From: Thauera humireducens
GTDB taxonomy: Bacteria; Pseudomonadota; Gammaproteobacteria; Burkholderiales; Rhodocyclaceae
DNA: 64,000 nucleotides
Direction: 5' to 3'
Assembly: GCF_001051995.2 (NCBI RefSeq)
Contig: NZ_CP014646.1
Coordinates: forward strand, 2,976,001-3,040,000
Below the pieces are notes generated by a model, which worked only from the letters and a program-made list of their open reading frames with translations, did not search any database and had not been told where the DNA came from. The position numbers were made by a program, and so were the translations under genes. Of the stretch, positions 24,194 to 35,020 are shown in pieces. Positions within the stretch are counted from its first letter, which is position 1; each line of letters opens with the position of its first letter.

Positions 24194-24224
24194 AAAAGGC
24201 CGGCCCTATGAGGGCCGGCCTTTT
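24194..24224. terminator. Bidirectional terminator between PEP-CTERM gene and parB
   Basis: Perfect 14-bp stem (24194-24207 with 24211-24224), 3-base loop, with AAAA at one foot and TTTT at the other. It serves the convergent PEP-CTERM gene and parB. Confidence 0.92.
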
Positions 24225-24296
24225 CACGTTAACGATCCGATCGCACCGGATCGCCCGCCACTCGCAAGCGTGGGCCGCTGCGACCCGCGCTGCGGC

Positions 24297-25148
24297 TCAG
24301 CGCAGCCGGCCGAGCAGGCCGTCGAGCTGGTCCAGGCTGCCGAAGCGGATCGAGACCTCGCCAGCGCCCTTCTTGTTCGCCTTGATCTTCACCGAGGCCC
24401 CGATGGCGTCCGCGATCTCCTCCTCCAGCCGCAGCAGGTCGCGGTCGGGCTGCGGTGCGGGCTTCTTCTGCCGCGGATTCAGCAGTTGCTGCACGAGGCG
24501 CTCGGTGTCGCGCACCGACAACTGCTTGGCCGCGACCTGATTGGCAAGCTGGATCTGGCTCGCGCCATCCAGCGGCAGCAGCGCACGGGCGTGACCCATG
24601 TCGATGTCACCCGCCATCAGCAGTTCCTGCACCGGTTTGGCCAGGTTCAGCAGGCGCAGCAGGTTGGACGCGGCCGGGCGCGAACGGCCGACGGCGTCGG
24701 CCGCCTGCTGGTGGGTCATCTCGAACTCGTCGATCAGGCGCTGGATGCCGCTGGCTTCCTCGAGCGGATTCAGGTCTTCGCGCTGGATGTTCTCGATCAG
24801 CGACATCGCCAGCGCGGCTTCGTCGGGGATGTCACGCACCAGGCAGGGCACTTCGGCCAGACCGGCGATCTGCGACGCGCGCCAGCGGCGCTCGCCGGCG
24901 ATGATCTCGTAGGCGTCCTCGCCCACCGGGCGCACCATGATCGGCTGCATGATGCCCTGCGCCTTGATCGAGGCGGCGAGCTCCTCCAGCGAGCCCGGGT
25001 CCATGCGCGTGCGCGGCTGGTACTTGCCGGGCTGCAGCGCGATCGTGGGCAGCATCTGCAGCTCGCCCTTCTCGGCTTCGTCTTCCTGGTTGGCGGCCAG
25101 CAGCGCATCGAGTCCGCGGCCGAGGCCCTTGAGTCTGGGTTTGTTCAT
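24297..25148 (-). CDS. parB: ParB, chromosome partitioning protein (parS-binding CTP hydrolase)
   Basis: 283 residues, starting MNKPRLKGLGRGLDALLAAN. The N-terminal ParB/Srx domain has the GERRWRAS motif (CTP/DNA clamp motif), followed by SLIENIQREDLNPLEEA, an HTH (QQAADAVGRSRPAASNLLRLLNLA) and a C-terminal dimerisation region. ParB loads on parS sites and with ParA segregates origins. It lies 14 bases after parA. Confidence 0.97.
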   Translation of the reverse strand: MNKPRLKGLGRGLDALLAANQEDEAEKGELQMLPTIALQPGKYQPRTRMDPGSLEELAASIKAQGIMQPIMVRPVGEDAYEIIAGERRWRASQIAGLAEVPCLVRDIPDEAALAMSLIENIQREDLNPLEEASGIQRLIDEFEMTHQQAADAVGRSRPAASNLLRLLNLAKPVQELLMAGDIDMGHARALLPLDGASQIQLANQVAAKQLSVRDTERLVQQLLNPRQKKPAPQPDRDLLRLEEEIADAIGASVKIKANKKGAGEVSIRFGSLDQLDGLLGRLR

Positions 25149-25162
25149 GGTCTTGTCCGAAT

Positions 25163-25933
25163 TCAGAAGGTCTTGGCGCGCTCGATCATCTCGTGGGCGA
25201 AGGCCATGTAGGCCTGCGCACCCTTGGCGGCCTTATCGAACACCACGCCCGGGATGCCGTGGCTGGGCGCCTCGGCCAGGCGCACGTTGCGCGGCACGAT
25301 GGCGCGGAACACCTTGTCGCCGAAATGGCCCTCGAGTTGCGCCGAGACCTGTTGCTGCAGGGTCACGCGCGGGTCGAACATCACGCGCAGCAGGCCGATG
25401 ATCTTGAGGTCGCGATTGAGGTTGGCATGCACCTTCTTGATGGTGTTCACCAGGTCGGACAGGCCCTCGAGCGCGTAGTACTCGCACTGCATCGGGATGA
25501 TCACGCCGTTGGCGCAGCACAGACCGTTGAGCGTCAGCATCGACAGCGAGGGCGGGCAGTCGATGAGGACGAAGTCGTAATCGGCATCGAAGGCGGCCAG
25601 CGCGTTGCGCAGGCGCTTCTCGCGCTGGTCGAGGTTCACCAGTTCGACCTCGGCGCCGGCCAGGTCGCGGTTGGCGGGCAGTACGTCGTAGCCGCCGGTC
25701 GGCGAGGTGACGCGCACCCCGGCCAGATCGACCAGACCGACCAGCAGGTGGTAGATCGAGCTCTTCAGGCTGCGCTTGTCGATGCCGCTGCCCATCGTCG
25801 CATTGCCCTGCGGGTCGAGATCGATCAGCAAGGTGCGCTGCCCGGCCTGCTGCAGCGCGGCGGCGAGGTTGACGCAGGTGGTGGTCTTGCCCACCCCGCC
25901 CTTCTGGTTGGCAACGCAGAAAATCTTGGCCAT
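25163..25933 (-). CDS. parA: ParA (Soj), chromosome partitioning ATPase
   Basis: 256 residues. Deviant Walker A KGGVGKTTTCVNLAAAL at the start (MAKIFCVANQKGGVGKTT), Walker A' LIDLDPQGNAT, Walker B FVLIDCPPSLS. Without an N-terminal HTH it is the chromosomal Soj type. It sits between rsmG and parB in the conserved origin-proximal order, with 116 bases to the rsmG stop. Confidence 0.97.
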   Translation of the reverse strand: MAKIFCVANQKGGVGKTTTCVNLAAALQQAGQRTLLIDLDPQGNATMGSGIDKRSLKSSIYHLLVGLVDLAGVRVTSPTGGYDVLPANRDLAGAEVELVNLDQREKRLRNALAAFDADYDFVLIDCPPSLSMLTLNGLCCANGVIIPMQCEYYALEGLSDLVNTIKKVHANLNRDLKIIGLLRVMFDPRVTLQQQVSAQLEGHFGDKVFRAIVPRNVRLAEAPSHGIPGVVFDKAAKGAQAYMAFAHEMIERAKTF

Positions 25934-26049
25934 GGTCGAATCAGGCTATTCCATTTGCAAGGATCGCGCGCATCGCGCGAAACCCGGAGTGTACTTCAAT
26001 GCGGCAGTGCATCAGCCGGAGTGACGCCCATCGTCACCCCCGCGCAGTG

Positions 26050-26699
26050 TCACGCGCGCTGGATGACGAGCAGATGACGCTCGGCGCCCAGGTCCGGCAC
26101 GGCCAGCGCATGGGTCTCCGTGACGCGCCAGCCCGCGGGCAGTCCGGCGATCTCGTCGACCGGATTGACGCCCTTCATCGCGTACAGCGCGCCGCCCTCT
26201 GCAACGAGGTGGCCGGACAGGTTCACGAAATCCGCCAGGCTGGAGAAGGCGCGCGAGATCACGCCGTCCGCCGCGCCGCCGGGCAGGGCGTCGGCCTGCA
26301 CCTGCTCGACGCGCTTGTTGATCACGCCGAAGTTGCCCAGGCCGAGTTCGATCTTCGCCTGCTGCTGGAAGCTCGCCTTCTTGCCCACGGTCTCGATCGA
26401 GGTGACGATCAGCCCGGGATGCACGATGGCCAGTACCACGCCGGGCAAACCACCGCCGGAGCCGATGTCGGCCAGCCGGCTCACCGCGCCCAGATGCGGC
26501 AGCACCGCCAGCGAGTCGAGCAGGTGGTGAGTGATCACCTCCTGCGGATTGCGGATCGCGGTGAGGTTGTAGACCTTGTTCCACTTCAGCAGCAGTTCGC
26601 CGAAGGCGAGCAGGCGATCGACGGTTTCCTGCGGCAGGGCAAGACCGAGCGCGGCGATGCCCTCGGCCAGCTGGCCCGCGTAGGCTTGCAGACGTCCGC

Positions 26700-26703
<4 letters not shown>
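26050..26703 (-). CDS. rsmG: RsmG (GidB), 16S rRNA m7G527 methyltransferase
   Basis: 217 residues. The SAM-binding loop is [17 protein letters not shown]; the conserved [21 protein letters not shown] region and [11 protein letters not shown] are present. It methylates G527 of 16S rRNA. The ATG overlaps the mnmG stop by four bases (ATGA), so the two are translationally coupled. Confidence 0.97.
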
Positions 26704-28631
<1,928 letters not shown>

Positions 28632-28795
28632 GGCGCGCTCCGTGCTGCAATGCGTGAACAAGGGGCGGGATTCTACGCGTTCGACACCCGGACGACTAGT
28701 GCTCCGCCCCGATGTTTCACGGAATTTCACATTTCAAACAGTGGTTTATGTGCTCCATTCGATTGCCGCCGCAGCGCTGCGGCGGCAATGGCCGA
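28632..28795 (-). promoter_or_regulatory. mnmG upstream region with a 28-bp perfect palindrome
   Basis: 28762-28789 is a perfect 28-bp palindrome with no spacer (arms ATTGCCGCCGCAGC). It starts 7 bases beyond the stop of the crotonase gene on the minus strand and probably acts as its terminator, although no T-run follows. TGTTTCACG (28713-28721) matches the left nine bases of the parS consensus only. The mnmG promoter must also be here but was not located. Confidence 0.5.
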
Positions 28796-29599
28796 TCAGC
28801 GCTTCTGCGCCGCCAGCATGCGCTGCACCGCCTCGAGGTGCTCCGGCTCGTTGTGGCACATGCCCTGGAAGGCGGCGCAGAGGTCGAGGAAGTCCTTCAG
28901 CTCGGTGCGCTGCGCCATCTTCATCAGGCGCTTGGTCAGGCGCAGGGCCTTGGGCGGCTGGGCGGCAAAGCGGGCGGCCATGGCCTGGGCGCGCGGCAGC
29001 AACGCGTCCGGCTCGACGACCTCGAGCACGATCCCCAGCGTCTTCGCCTCCTCGGCACCGACGATGCGGCCCGACAGCGTCAGCTCGAAAGCCTGCTGGT
29101 AACCGATCAGGCGCTGCATGAACCAGGCACCGCCGTCGCCGGGGATGATGCCGAGGTTGAGGAAGGTCTCGCCGAACTTCGCCCTGGTCGAGGCGATGCG
29201 GATGTCGGCCATGTTGGCGAGGTCGAAGCCGGCGCCGATCGCCGGACCATTGACCGCGGCGATGACCGGCACCTCCACCGCCTGCAGCGCCAGCGGGATG
29301 CGCTGGATGCCGCGGCGGTAGCGGGTGGCGACCTCGGCCACGTCGCCGGCGAAGTCGCCGCCGCGTTCGGCCATGTCCTTGACGTTGCCGCCGGAGGAGA
29401 AGGCCGCGCCGGCGCCGGTCATCACCAGCACCGATACGTCATCGCAGCGGTTCACCCAGTCGGCCACGGTGCAGATGTCGTCGATCAGCGCCGAGCCGGT
29501 CAGCGCGTTGCGCAGGTCGTCGCGGTTGAAGGTCAGCGTGGCGACGCGCTCATCGAGCGTCAGCAGGGCGTCGGTGAGGTGAGGCAGGGAAGGGTTCAT
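28796..29599 (-). CDS. Enoyl-CoA hydratase/isomerase (crotonase) family protein, atypical active site
   Basis: 267 residues, with AGGAG before ATG 29599. Crotonase fold features are SSGGNVKDM (oxyanion hole), AAVNGPAIGAGFDLANMADIRIAS, and LNLGIIPGDGGAW. The two catalytic glutamates of classical hydratases are not kept: the first is Asp (GAGFDLA), and the second position (QPE in hydratases) is Phe in the GETFLNLG region. It is therefore probably an isomerase, hydrolase or other crotonase rather than a standard hydratase. It follows the acyl-CoA synthetase by 11 bases in one operon. Confidence 0.85.
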   Translation of the reverse strand: MNPSLPHLTDALLTLDERVATLTFNRDDLRNALTGSALIDDICTVADWVNRCDDVSVLVMTGAGAAFSSGGNVKDMAERGGDFAGDVAEVATRYRRGIQRIPLALQAVEVPVIAAVNGPAIGAGFDLANMADIRIASTRAKFGETFLNLGIIPGDGGAWFMQRLIGYQQAFELTLSGRIVGAEEAKTLGIVLEVVEPDALLPRAQAMAARFAAQPPKALRLTKRLMKMAQRTELKDFLDLCAAFQGMCHNEPEHLEAVQRMLAAQKR

Positions 29600-29610
29600 C
29601 GGGCGGTCTC

Positions 29611-31794
29611 CTAGACGCTCATCATGGCGCGGTTGATGATGATGCGCGCATCGACGACGGCGAGGCCGTCGGGATACGCGATCACCGGGTTCAGATCGAG
29701 TTCGGACAGCTGCGGGTAGGCGCTGACGATGCTCGACACCTTCAGCAGCAACTCGACCAGCGCGGCCTTGTCCACCGCGGCCTCGCCGCGCACGCCGGCG
29801 AGGATCTTGCGGCCCTTCAACTGATCGACCATGGCCTCGGCATCGAAGCGCGACAGCGGAATCGCGCGGAAGGCGACGTCTTCCAGGATCTCGACGAAGA
29901 TGCCCCCCAGGCCGAACATCAGCACCGGACCGAAGATCGGGTCGCGCACCACGCCGACGATGACCTCGGCGCCCTTGCGCGCCATCGGCGTCACCAGCAC
30001 GCCGCGGATGTCGGCATTGGCATCGTAGGCCCGGCAGCTCGTCATGATCTGATCGAAGGCCGTGCGCAGCGCCGCCTCGCCGACGAGATTGAGCTTGACC
30101 CCGCCGGCGTCGGACTTGTGCAGGATGTCCTTCGACACCACCTTCATCGCCACCGGCTGCTCGCCGAACTTCGCCGCAGCCGCCGCCAGCTCGTCCGCAT
30201 TGTGGGCGACGAATTCCTCGGCCACCGCCACGCCATGGGCGCGCAGCAGGCTCTTGGCCTCGAACTCGTACAGGTCGCGGCCTTCGTTCTGGGCGCGGGC
30301 GAACATCGCCAGCATGTCCTCGCGCGGCGCCACGCTCTCCTGCAGCGGCAGGCCGTGCTGACGCTGCAGGTAGAGCCCGCGCTCGGCCAGGGCCTGCAGT
30401 ACCTTCACCGCGTGCTCGATCGACGCATAGACCGGCAGCCCGGCCTCGTGCAGGCGACGCAGCGCCGGCGGCTTGACCGGCGCGTACAGGCTGTAGATGA
30501 CCAGCGGCTTGCCGCAGCGGCGGGCGAGTTCGATCATCGCCTCGGCCGCGCGCATCTCGCCGCCCAGCAGGGACTCGGCGAAGCGCGTGTGGTAGCCGCC
30601 GAACATGCCGACGAGAAAGACCGCGTCGACGCTGTCGTCCTCGGCCACGATCTCCATGCAGCGTGCCAGCACCTCGGGATCGGCATCCGACGTGCCGGCG
30701 ACGTCGATCGGGTTCGCCAGCGAGGCCTGCGCGAACAGGATCTCCGCCAGGCGCTTGCGGGTCGCTTCCGACAGGGTCGCCAGCTCCAGCCCGGCGTCGG
30801 ACAGGCGGTCCGAGGTGATCGTGGCCTGCCCGCCGCCGTCGGCGATCACCGCCACGCGCTTGCCGCGCGCCTGCTGCATCAGCGCCAGACCTTCGGCCAC
30901 CGGCAGGATCTGGTCGGAATGGCGCACCACGCTGACGCCCACCTGTTTCAGCACATCGACCGTCATCTCGTAGCTGCCGGCCAGCGCACCGGTATGCGAG
31001 CTGGCCGCCTTCTTGCCGAGCTCCGTCGCGCCCGACTTGTAGACCACCACCGGCTTCACCGGCGTGATCTCGCGTGCCGCCCGCAGGAAACGCTGGCCGT
31101 CGCGGAACCCCTCGACGTACAGGGTGGCGACGCGGGTGTGCTCGTCCTCGCCGAGGTAGCGCAGGTAGTCGTTGAAGCCGATGTCGGTCTGGTTACCCGG
31201 GCCGACGTAGGTCGAGAAGCCGACGTGGCCGTTGTGCTCGGCCTCCAGCACCAGCGCCAGCAGCATGTTGCCCGACTGCGAGATGAAGCCGATGTCGCCC
31301 GGCTTGACGTTGCGCAGGTCGAGCAGGTTCACGTTCTTGTGCAGGTTGAACATACCCGAGGTATTGGGGCCGATGATGCGCACACCGCCGGCACGCGCGG
31401 CATCCAGCACCTGCTGCTCGAGCCTGGCGCCCTCGGGGCCGGTCTCGCGGAAGCCGCTGGCGAGGATCACCGCGCCTTTCACGCCCTTGCGTCCGCACTC
31501 CGCCATCAGGCCGGGCAGGGTCGCGGCCGGCGTGCAGATCAGCGCCAGATCAACCGGACCGGGGATGTCGTCGAGCGAAGCGTAGGTGGGCACGCCGAGG
31601 ATCTCTGGTACCTTGGGGTTGAGCGGAAAGATGCGGCCGCGGTAGTTGCCCTTGATGAGGCCGACCATGGCCTTGTAGCCGCGCTTGGTGGGGTCGGCGG
31701 AGGCGCCGATGATCGCGATCGAGTCGGGCGCGAGGAAGTCGTGCAGCGGGCTCTTGTGGCTGGCCGGCATGGATTCGGTACTGCCTGCAGTCAT
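29611..31794 (-). CDS. Fused NDP/ADP-forming acyl-CoA synthetase (acetate-CoA ligase family)
   Basis: 727 residues from ATG 31794. The N-terminal CoA-binding Rossmann domain is IAIIGASADPTKRGYKAMVGL; a succinyl-CoA-ligase-like region follows with the phospho-His in SSHTGALAG (near residue 258); the C-terminal ATP-grasp domain has VAMKVVSKDILHKSDAGGVKLNL. This is the single-chain alpha-beta form. It would convert an organic acid to its CoA ester, or recover ATP from the reverse reaction. It starts 1 base after the stop of the upstream crotonase, so coupling is certain. The acid is not known. Confidence 0.9.
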   Translation of the reverse strand: MTAGSTESMPASHKSPLHDFLAPDSIAIIGASADPTKRGYKAMVGLIKGNYRGRIFPLNPKVPEILGVPTYASLDDIPGPVDLALICTPAATLPGLMAECGRKGVKGAVILASGFRETGPEGARLEQQVLDAARAGGVRIIGPNTSGMFNLHKNVNLLDLRNVKPGDIGFISQSGNMLLALVLEAEHNGHVGFSTYVGPGNQTDIGFNDYLRYLGEDEHTRVATLYVEGFRDGQRFLRAAREITPVKPVVVYKSGATELGKKAASSHTGALAGSYEMTVDVLKQVGVSVVRHSDQILPVAEGLALMQQARGKRVAVIADGGGQATITSDRLSDAGLELATLSEATRKRLAEILFAQASLANPIDVAGTSDADPEVLARCMEIVAEDDSVDAVFLVGMFGGYHTRFAESLLGGEMRAAEAMIELARRCGKPLVIYSLYAPVKPPALRRLHEAGLPVYASIEHAVKVLQALAERGLYLQRQHGLPLQESVAPREDMLAMFARAQNEGRDLYEFEAKSLLRAHGVAVAEEFVAHNADELAAAAAKFGEQPVAMKVVSKDILHKSDAGGVKLNLVGEAALRTAFDQIMTSCRAYDANADIRGVLVTPMARKGAEVIVGVVRDPIFGPVLMFGLGGIFVEILEDVAFRAIPLSRFDAEAMVDQLKGRKILAGVRGEAAVDKAALVELLLKVSSIVSAYPQLSELDLNPVIAYPDGLAVVDARIIINRAMMSV

Positions 31795-31795
31795 G

Positions 31796-32581
31796 TCATT
31801 CCCCCTTGAAGACCGGCGCGCGCTTCTCGGCGAAGGCATCGACGCCTTCCTGCCAGTCGCGCGTCGTGCCGACGAACATCATGCCTTCCAGCTCCGCGGT
31901 CAGGCAGGCGTCCAGCGTGCGTTCGGCCGACAGGTTGAGCTGCTGCTTCGCCAGTTCCATCGAGAACGGCGCCTTGCCCGCCAGCTTGCGCGCGAACTCG
32001 CGCGCCGCATCGAGGAAGCCCTCGTCGGCGAACACGCGGGTGGCCAGGCCGATGCGCACCGCCTCCTCGCCCTTGATGCGCTCGCCGAGGAAGACCAGCT
32101 CGCGCGCCTTGGCCAGCCCCACCAGGCGGGGCAGCAGCCAGGTCACGCCGCCACCGAGGAAGGTCCCGATCGACACCTCCGGCAGGCCGATCTGCGCGCT
32201 CTCGGCCATCAGCACGAAGTCGGAGGCGATCGCGACCTCCGCCCCGGCGCCCAGTGCGAAGCCATTCACCGCGGCGATGACCGGCTTGTTCAGGTGCAGC
32301 AGGCGATGGCAGACGTCCTGTTCGCCCTTCAGGTACTGACGGCGGTCGAAGGCGGTACGCCCGACCTTGTGTTCCTTGAGGTCTGCGCCGACGCAGAAGG
32401 CGCGGCCTTCGCCGGTGATGAGCACGACGCGCGCATCGCGCTCGGCCTCGGCGCGGGTGAGCGCGTCGTTGAGTTCGTCGTACAGCTGCTGGGTGACGGC
32501 ATTGAGACGCTGCGGACGGTTCAGCCGGATCTCGGCGATGCCGTCGCGCAGCTCGTACAGGATGGTTTCGTAATTCATCAC
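31796..32581 (-). CDS. Enoyl-CoA hydratase
   Basis: 261 residues. Classical crotonase with both catalytic glutamates present: GFALGAGAEVAIASD and GLPEVSIGTFLGGG, and the oxyanion stretch FCVGADLKEHK. It should hydrate a 2-enoyl-CoA. It is the first gene of a three-gene operon with the acyl-CoA synthetase and the second, atypical crotonase. Two ATG codons are adjacent at the start; either could be used. Confidence 0.93.
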   Translation of the reverse strand: MMNYETILYELRDGIAEIRLNRPQRLNAVTQQLYDELNDALTRAEAERDARVVLITGEGRAFCVGADLKEHKVGRTAFDRRQYLKGEQDVCHRLLHLNKPVIAAVNGFALGAGAEVAIASDFVLMAESAQIGLPEVSIGTFLGGGVTWLLPRLVGLAKARELVFLGERIKGEEAVRIGLATRVFADEGFLDAAREFARKLAGKAPFSMELAKQQLNLSAERTLDACLTAELEGMMFVGTTRDWQEGVDAFAEKRAPVFKGE

Positions 32582-32768
32582 GACTCCCCGGGGAATTGTT
32601 CTTCGGGCTTCAACACGCCAAACGGTAAGGGTAGCGCGTTACGCACGCAGGCTCATCCGTACCGACCGCGAAGCGTGCCCGCCAAAGCGCGAGACGGCGG
32701 AAGCCTGTGGCCCGCCGCCGTCCCGATGCAATCCGTGCAGCCCGCTCCGCAGACCGCATCCGACGGGC

Positions 32769-33740
32769 TTACATCCAGCCCTTCTCCTTGTAGTACCTCA
32801 CCGCGCCCTCGTGCAGCGGCGCCGACAGGCCTTCCTTGATCATCTGCTGCGGTTCGAGGTTGGCGAAGGCCGGGTGCAGCTTCCTGAACTCCTCGAAGTT
32901 GTCGAACACGGCCTTCACCAGCGTGTAGACCATGTCGTCCGAGACCCGCGTCGAGCTGACGAAGGTCGCGACCACGCCGAACGTGTTTGTCGGCTCGGGG
33001 TTGTTCGCATACAGGCCGCCGGGCACGGTGGCGTGCGCGAAGTAGGGATACTGCGCGATCAGCTTCTCGACGCCATCACCGGTCAGCGGCACCAGCTTGG
33101 CGCCGCAAGTCGTGGTCGGATCCTGGATATTCGCCGCCGGGTGGCCGACCGTATAGGCGAAGCCGTCGATCTTGTTGTCGCACAGCGCGGCACCATGCTC
33201 GTCCGGCCGCAACTCGGACGCCAGCGAGAAGTCGGCACGGCTCATTCCCAGGGCCGGCAGCAACATCTCCATCGTCGCGCGCTGGCCCGATCCCGGATTG
33301 CCGACGTTGAAGCGCTTGCCCTTGAAGTCCTCCATCTTCGTCGCGCCGACTTCCTTGCGCGCGAGGATGGTGAGGGGCTCGGGGTGCAGCGCGAACACCG
33401 CGCGCAGGTCGCCGACCGGGCCCCCATCCTTGAACTGCGCCTCGCCCTTCACGGCGTTGTACTGGACGTCGGATTGCGCGACGCCGAAATCGAGCTCGCC
33501 GGCCTTGATCGTGTTGACGTTGTAGACCGAGCCCCCGGTGCTCTCCACCGAACAGCGCACGCCGTGCTGGGCGCGGTCCTTGTTCACCAGGCGGCAGATC
33601 GCGCCGCCCGCCGCGTAATACACGCCGGTGACGCCTCCGGTACCGATGGTCACGAACTGCTGCTGCGCGTGGACGGGCGTGGCGCCCAGCGTGCCGATCA
33701 GGGCGAACGTTGCCGCGAACGCGGTGAGTTTCTTCTTCAT
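32769..33740 (-). CDS. TAXI-family TRAP transporter solute-binding protein
   Basis: 323 residues from ATG 33740, preceded by a strong AAGGAGGAG. Signal peptide [25 protein letters not shown]; then the TAXI signature [51 protein letters not shown], and GNPGSGQR. It captures an organic acid or amino acid in the periplasm for a DctQM-type permease, but no permease gene is next to it. Being upstream of the acyl-CoA operon in the same direction, it may import that pathway's substrate; this is inference. Confidence 0.92.
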   Translation of the reverse strand: MKKKLTAFAATFALIGTLGATPVHAQQQFVTIGTGGVTGVYYAAGGAICRLVNKDRAQHGVRCSVESTGGSVYNVNTIKAGELDFGVAQSDVQYNAVKGEAQFKDGGPVGDLRAVFALHPEPLTILARKEVGATKMEDFKGKRFNVGNPGSGQRATMEMLLPALGMSRADFSLASELRPDEHGAALCDNKIDGFAYTVGHPAANIQDPTTTCGAKLVPLTGDGVEKLIAQYPYFAHATVPGGLYANNPEPTNTFGVVATFVSSTRVSDDMVYTLVKAVFDNFEEFRKLHPAFANLEPQQMIKEGLSAPLHEGAVRYYKEKGWM

Positions 33741-33780
33741 GGCTCCTCCTTGGGAACGAGGCCGAATCGACCTCAGAAGG

Positions 33781-33809
33781 ACCATAGCGCGCTACAAAAG
33801 TTCGTACAA
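33781..33809 (-). promoter_or_regulatory. Probable promoter of the TAXI gene
   Basis: On the minus strand TTGTAC (33809-33804), 17 bases, then TATGGT (33786-33781), about 40 bases before the ATG. Confidence 0.5.
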
Positions 33810-33817
33810 ATATAAAT

Positions 33818-34912
33818 TCACTTCGGCGCCGGCGTGCGGAAGCGCCACCACGGCAGCACTCGGCTCATCGACAGCACCTCGCCGCATCGCATCGGCACGT
33901 AGCCGGGCAGGGCGGCCAGCCGGCGCTGCCATTCCGCGGTGCGCAGCAGTGCGAGCAGCGCCTGGGTCGCGGGGTGCTCCAGGCTGCTCTTGAGACAGGC
34001 GAGGAAGTAGTTCTCGTCCACGACCGGCACGAAATCCAGCCCCCGCGCGTTCGCGCTGGCCTCGATGCCGAAACCCGCGTCCGCCGCGCCGGTCGCCACC
34101 GCGTGCGCCACCGCCGCATGCGATTGCTCGATCCAGCCGTGGCCACGGATCGCGCCGGGCGCGATGCCCGCATCGGCCAGCAGTTCGTCGAACAGCACCC
34201 GCGTGCCGGTGCCCAGCGCGCGGTTGACGAAACGCACGTCAGGGTCGGCCAGATCGTGCAGTGAACGCAGGCCGAGCGGGTTGCCGGGCGCCACGATCAG
34301 GCCCTGCGTGCGGCGCGCGAAACCGATCAGCTTGTGCCGGCCCGGGCGCAGCAGCGGCTTGTAGCTGCGCTGCGACAGCGAACCGCGTGCGGGCTCGATG
34401 CGGGTATGGAAACCGGCCATCTCGCAACGCCCCTCGTTGAGCGCGCGAATCGCATCGACACTGCCGGTGAAGCGGATGTCCAGATGCAGACGCTGGCCGC
34501 GCGCCTGCTCGCTGAGCAGGGTCAGCGCCTCGTCGTGGCTGGCGTAGAAGGTGAGCACATGGGCGGATTCGTCGAAGGCCACGGCGAAGGCGCGCTCCAG
34601 GTCGGCCCGCAGCGCCTCGATCTGCGGCAGCAGGCGCGCCTGCGCCTGGCGCTCGGCCCACAGCAGCTTGGCGCCGAAGTCGGTCAACCGCGCCGCCTGG
34701 CCCTTCTCCCACAGGATCAGGGGCTGGCCGAATTCGGCGTCCCAGCGCTTGAGCTCGCCCCAGACGTGACGGTAGGAGAGACCGAGCTGGCGCGCCGCGG
34801 CCGAGATCGAGCCCTGGTCGCTGACCGCCTGCAGCAGGTCGAGCAGGGGATTGCGCACCAGGGCCGGCACGATGTCGGTGCCCAGCGTGTAGTTGAGGCT
34901 GATCCTATGCAT
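33818..34912 (-). CDS. ModE-like HTH regulator with a periplasmic-binding-protein-like sensor domain
   Basis: 364 residues. A ModE-type winged HTH (LLDLLQAVSDQGSISAAARQLGLSYRHVWGELKRWD) covers about residues 20-100; the rest is a type 2 PBP-like domain (LTFYASHDEALTLLSEQ, GCEMAGFHTRIE-like loop, NRALGTGTRVLFDELL). Such proteins regulate molybdate/tungstate or related anion uptake genes. It is divergent from the TupA-like gene (108 bases between starts), which it probably controls. Confidence 0.85.
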   Translation of the reverse strand: MHRISLNYTLGTDIVPALVRNPLLDLLQAVSDQGSISAAARQLGLSYRHVWGELKRWDAEFGQPLILWEKGQAARLTDFGAKLLWAERQAQARLLPQIEALRADLERAFAVAFDESAHVLTFYASHDEALTLLSEQARGQRLHLDIRFTGSVDAIRALNEGRCEMAGFHTRIEPARGSLSQRSYKPLLRPGRHKLIGFARRTQGLIVAPGNPLGLRSLHDLADPDVRFVNRALGTGTRVLFDELLADAGIAPGAIRGHGWIEQSHAAVAHAVATGAADAGFGIEASANARGLDFVPVVDENYFLACLKSSLEHPATQALLALLRTAEWQRRLAALPGYVPMRCGEVLSMSRVLPWWRFRTPAPK

Positions 34913-35020
34913 TTCTCTTCATATTGCCGATGTGGCGCCGCCTGCCTAGATTCGGCCGCATCGCATTGCGCAGTTCGCCCTTGCGACACCCTGCCCCGAA
35001 GTCCCGAGGAGACGCTCCAC

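Noticed and set aside
28713..28721. TGTTTCACG as a parS site near parAB
   Set aside because: Only the left half matches the 16-bp parS consensus; the right half does not.
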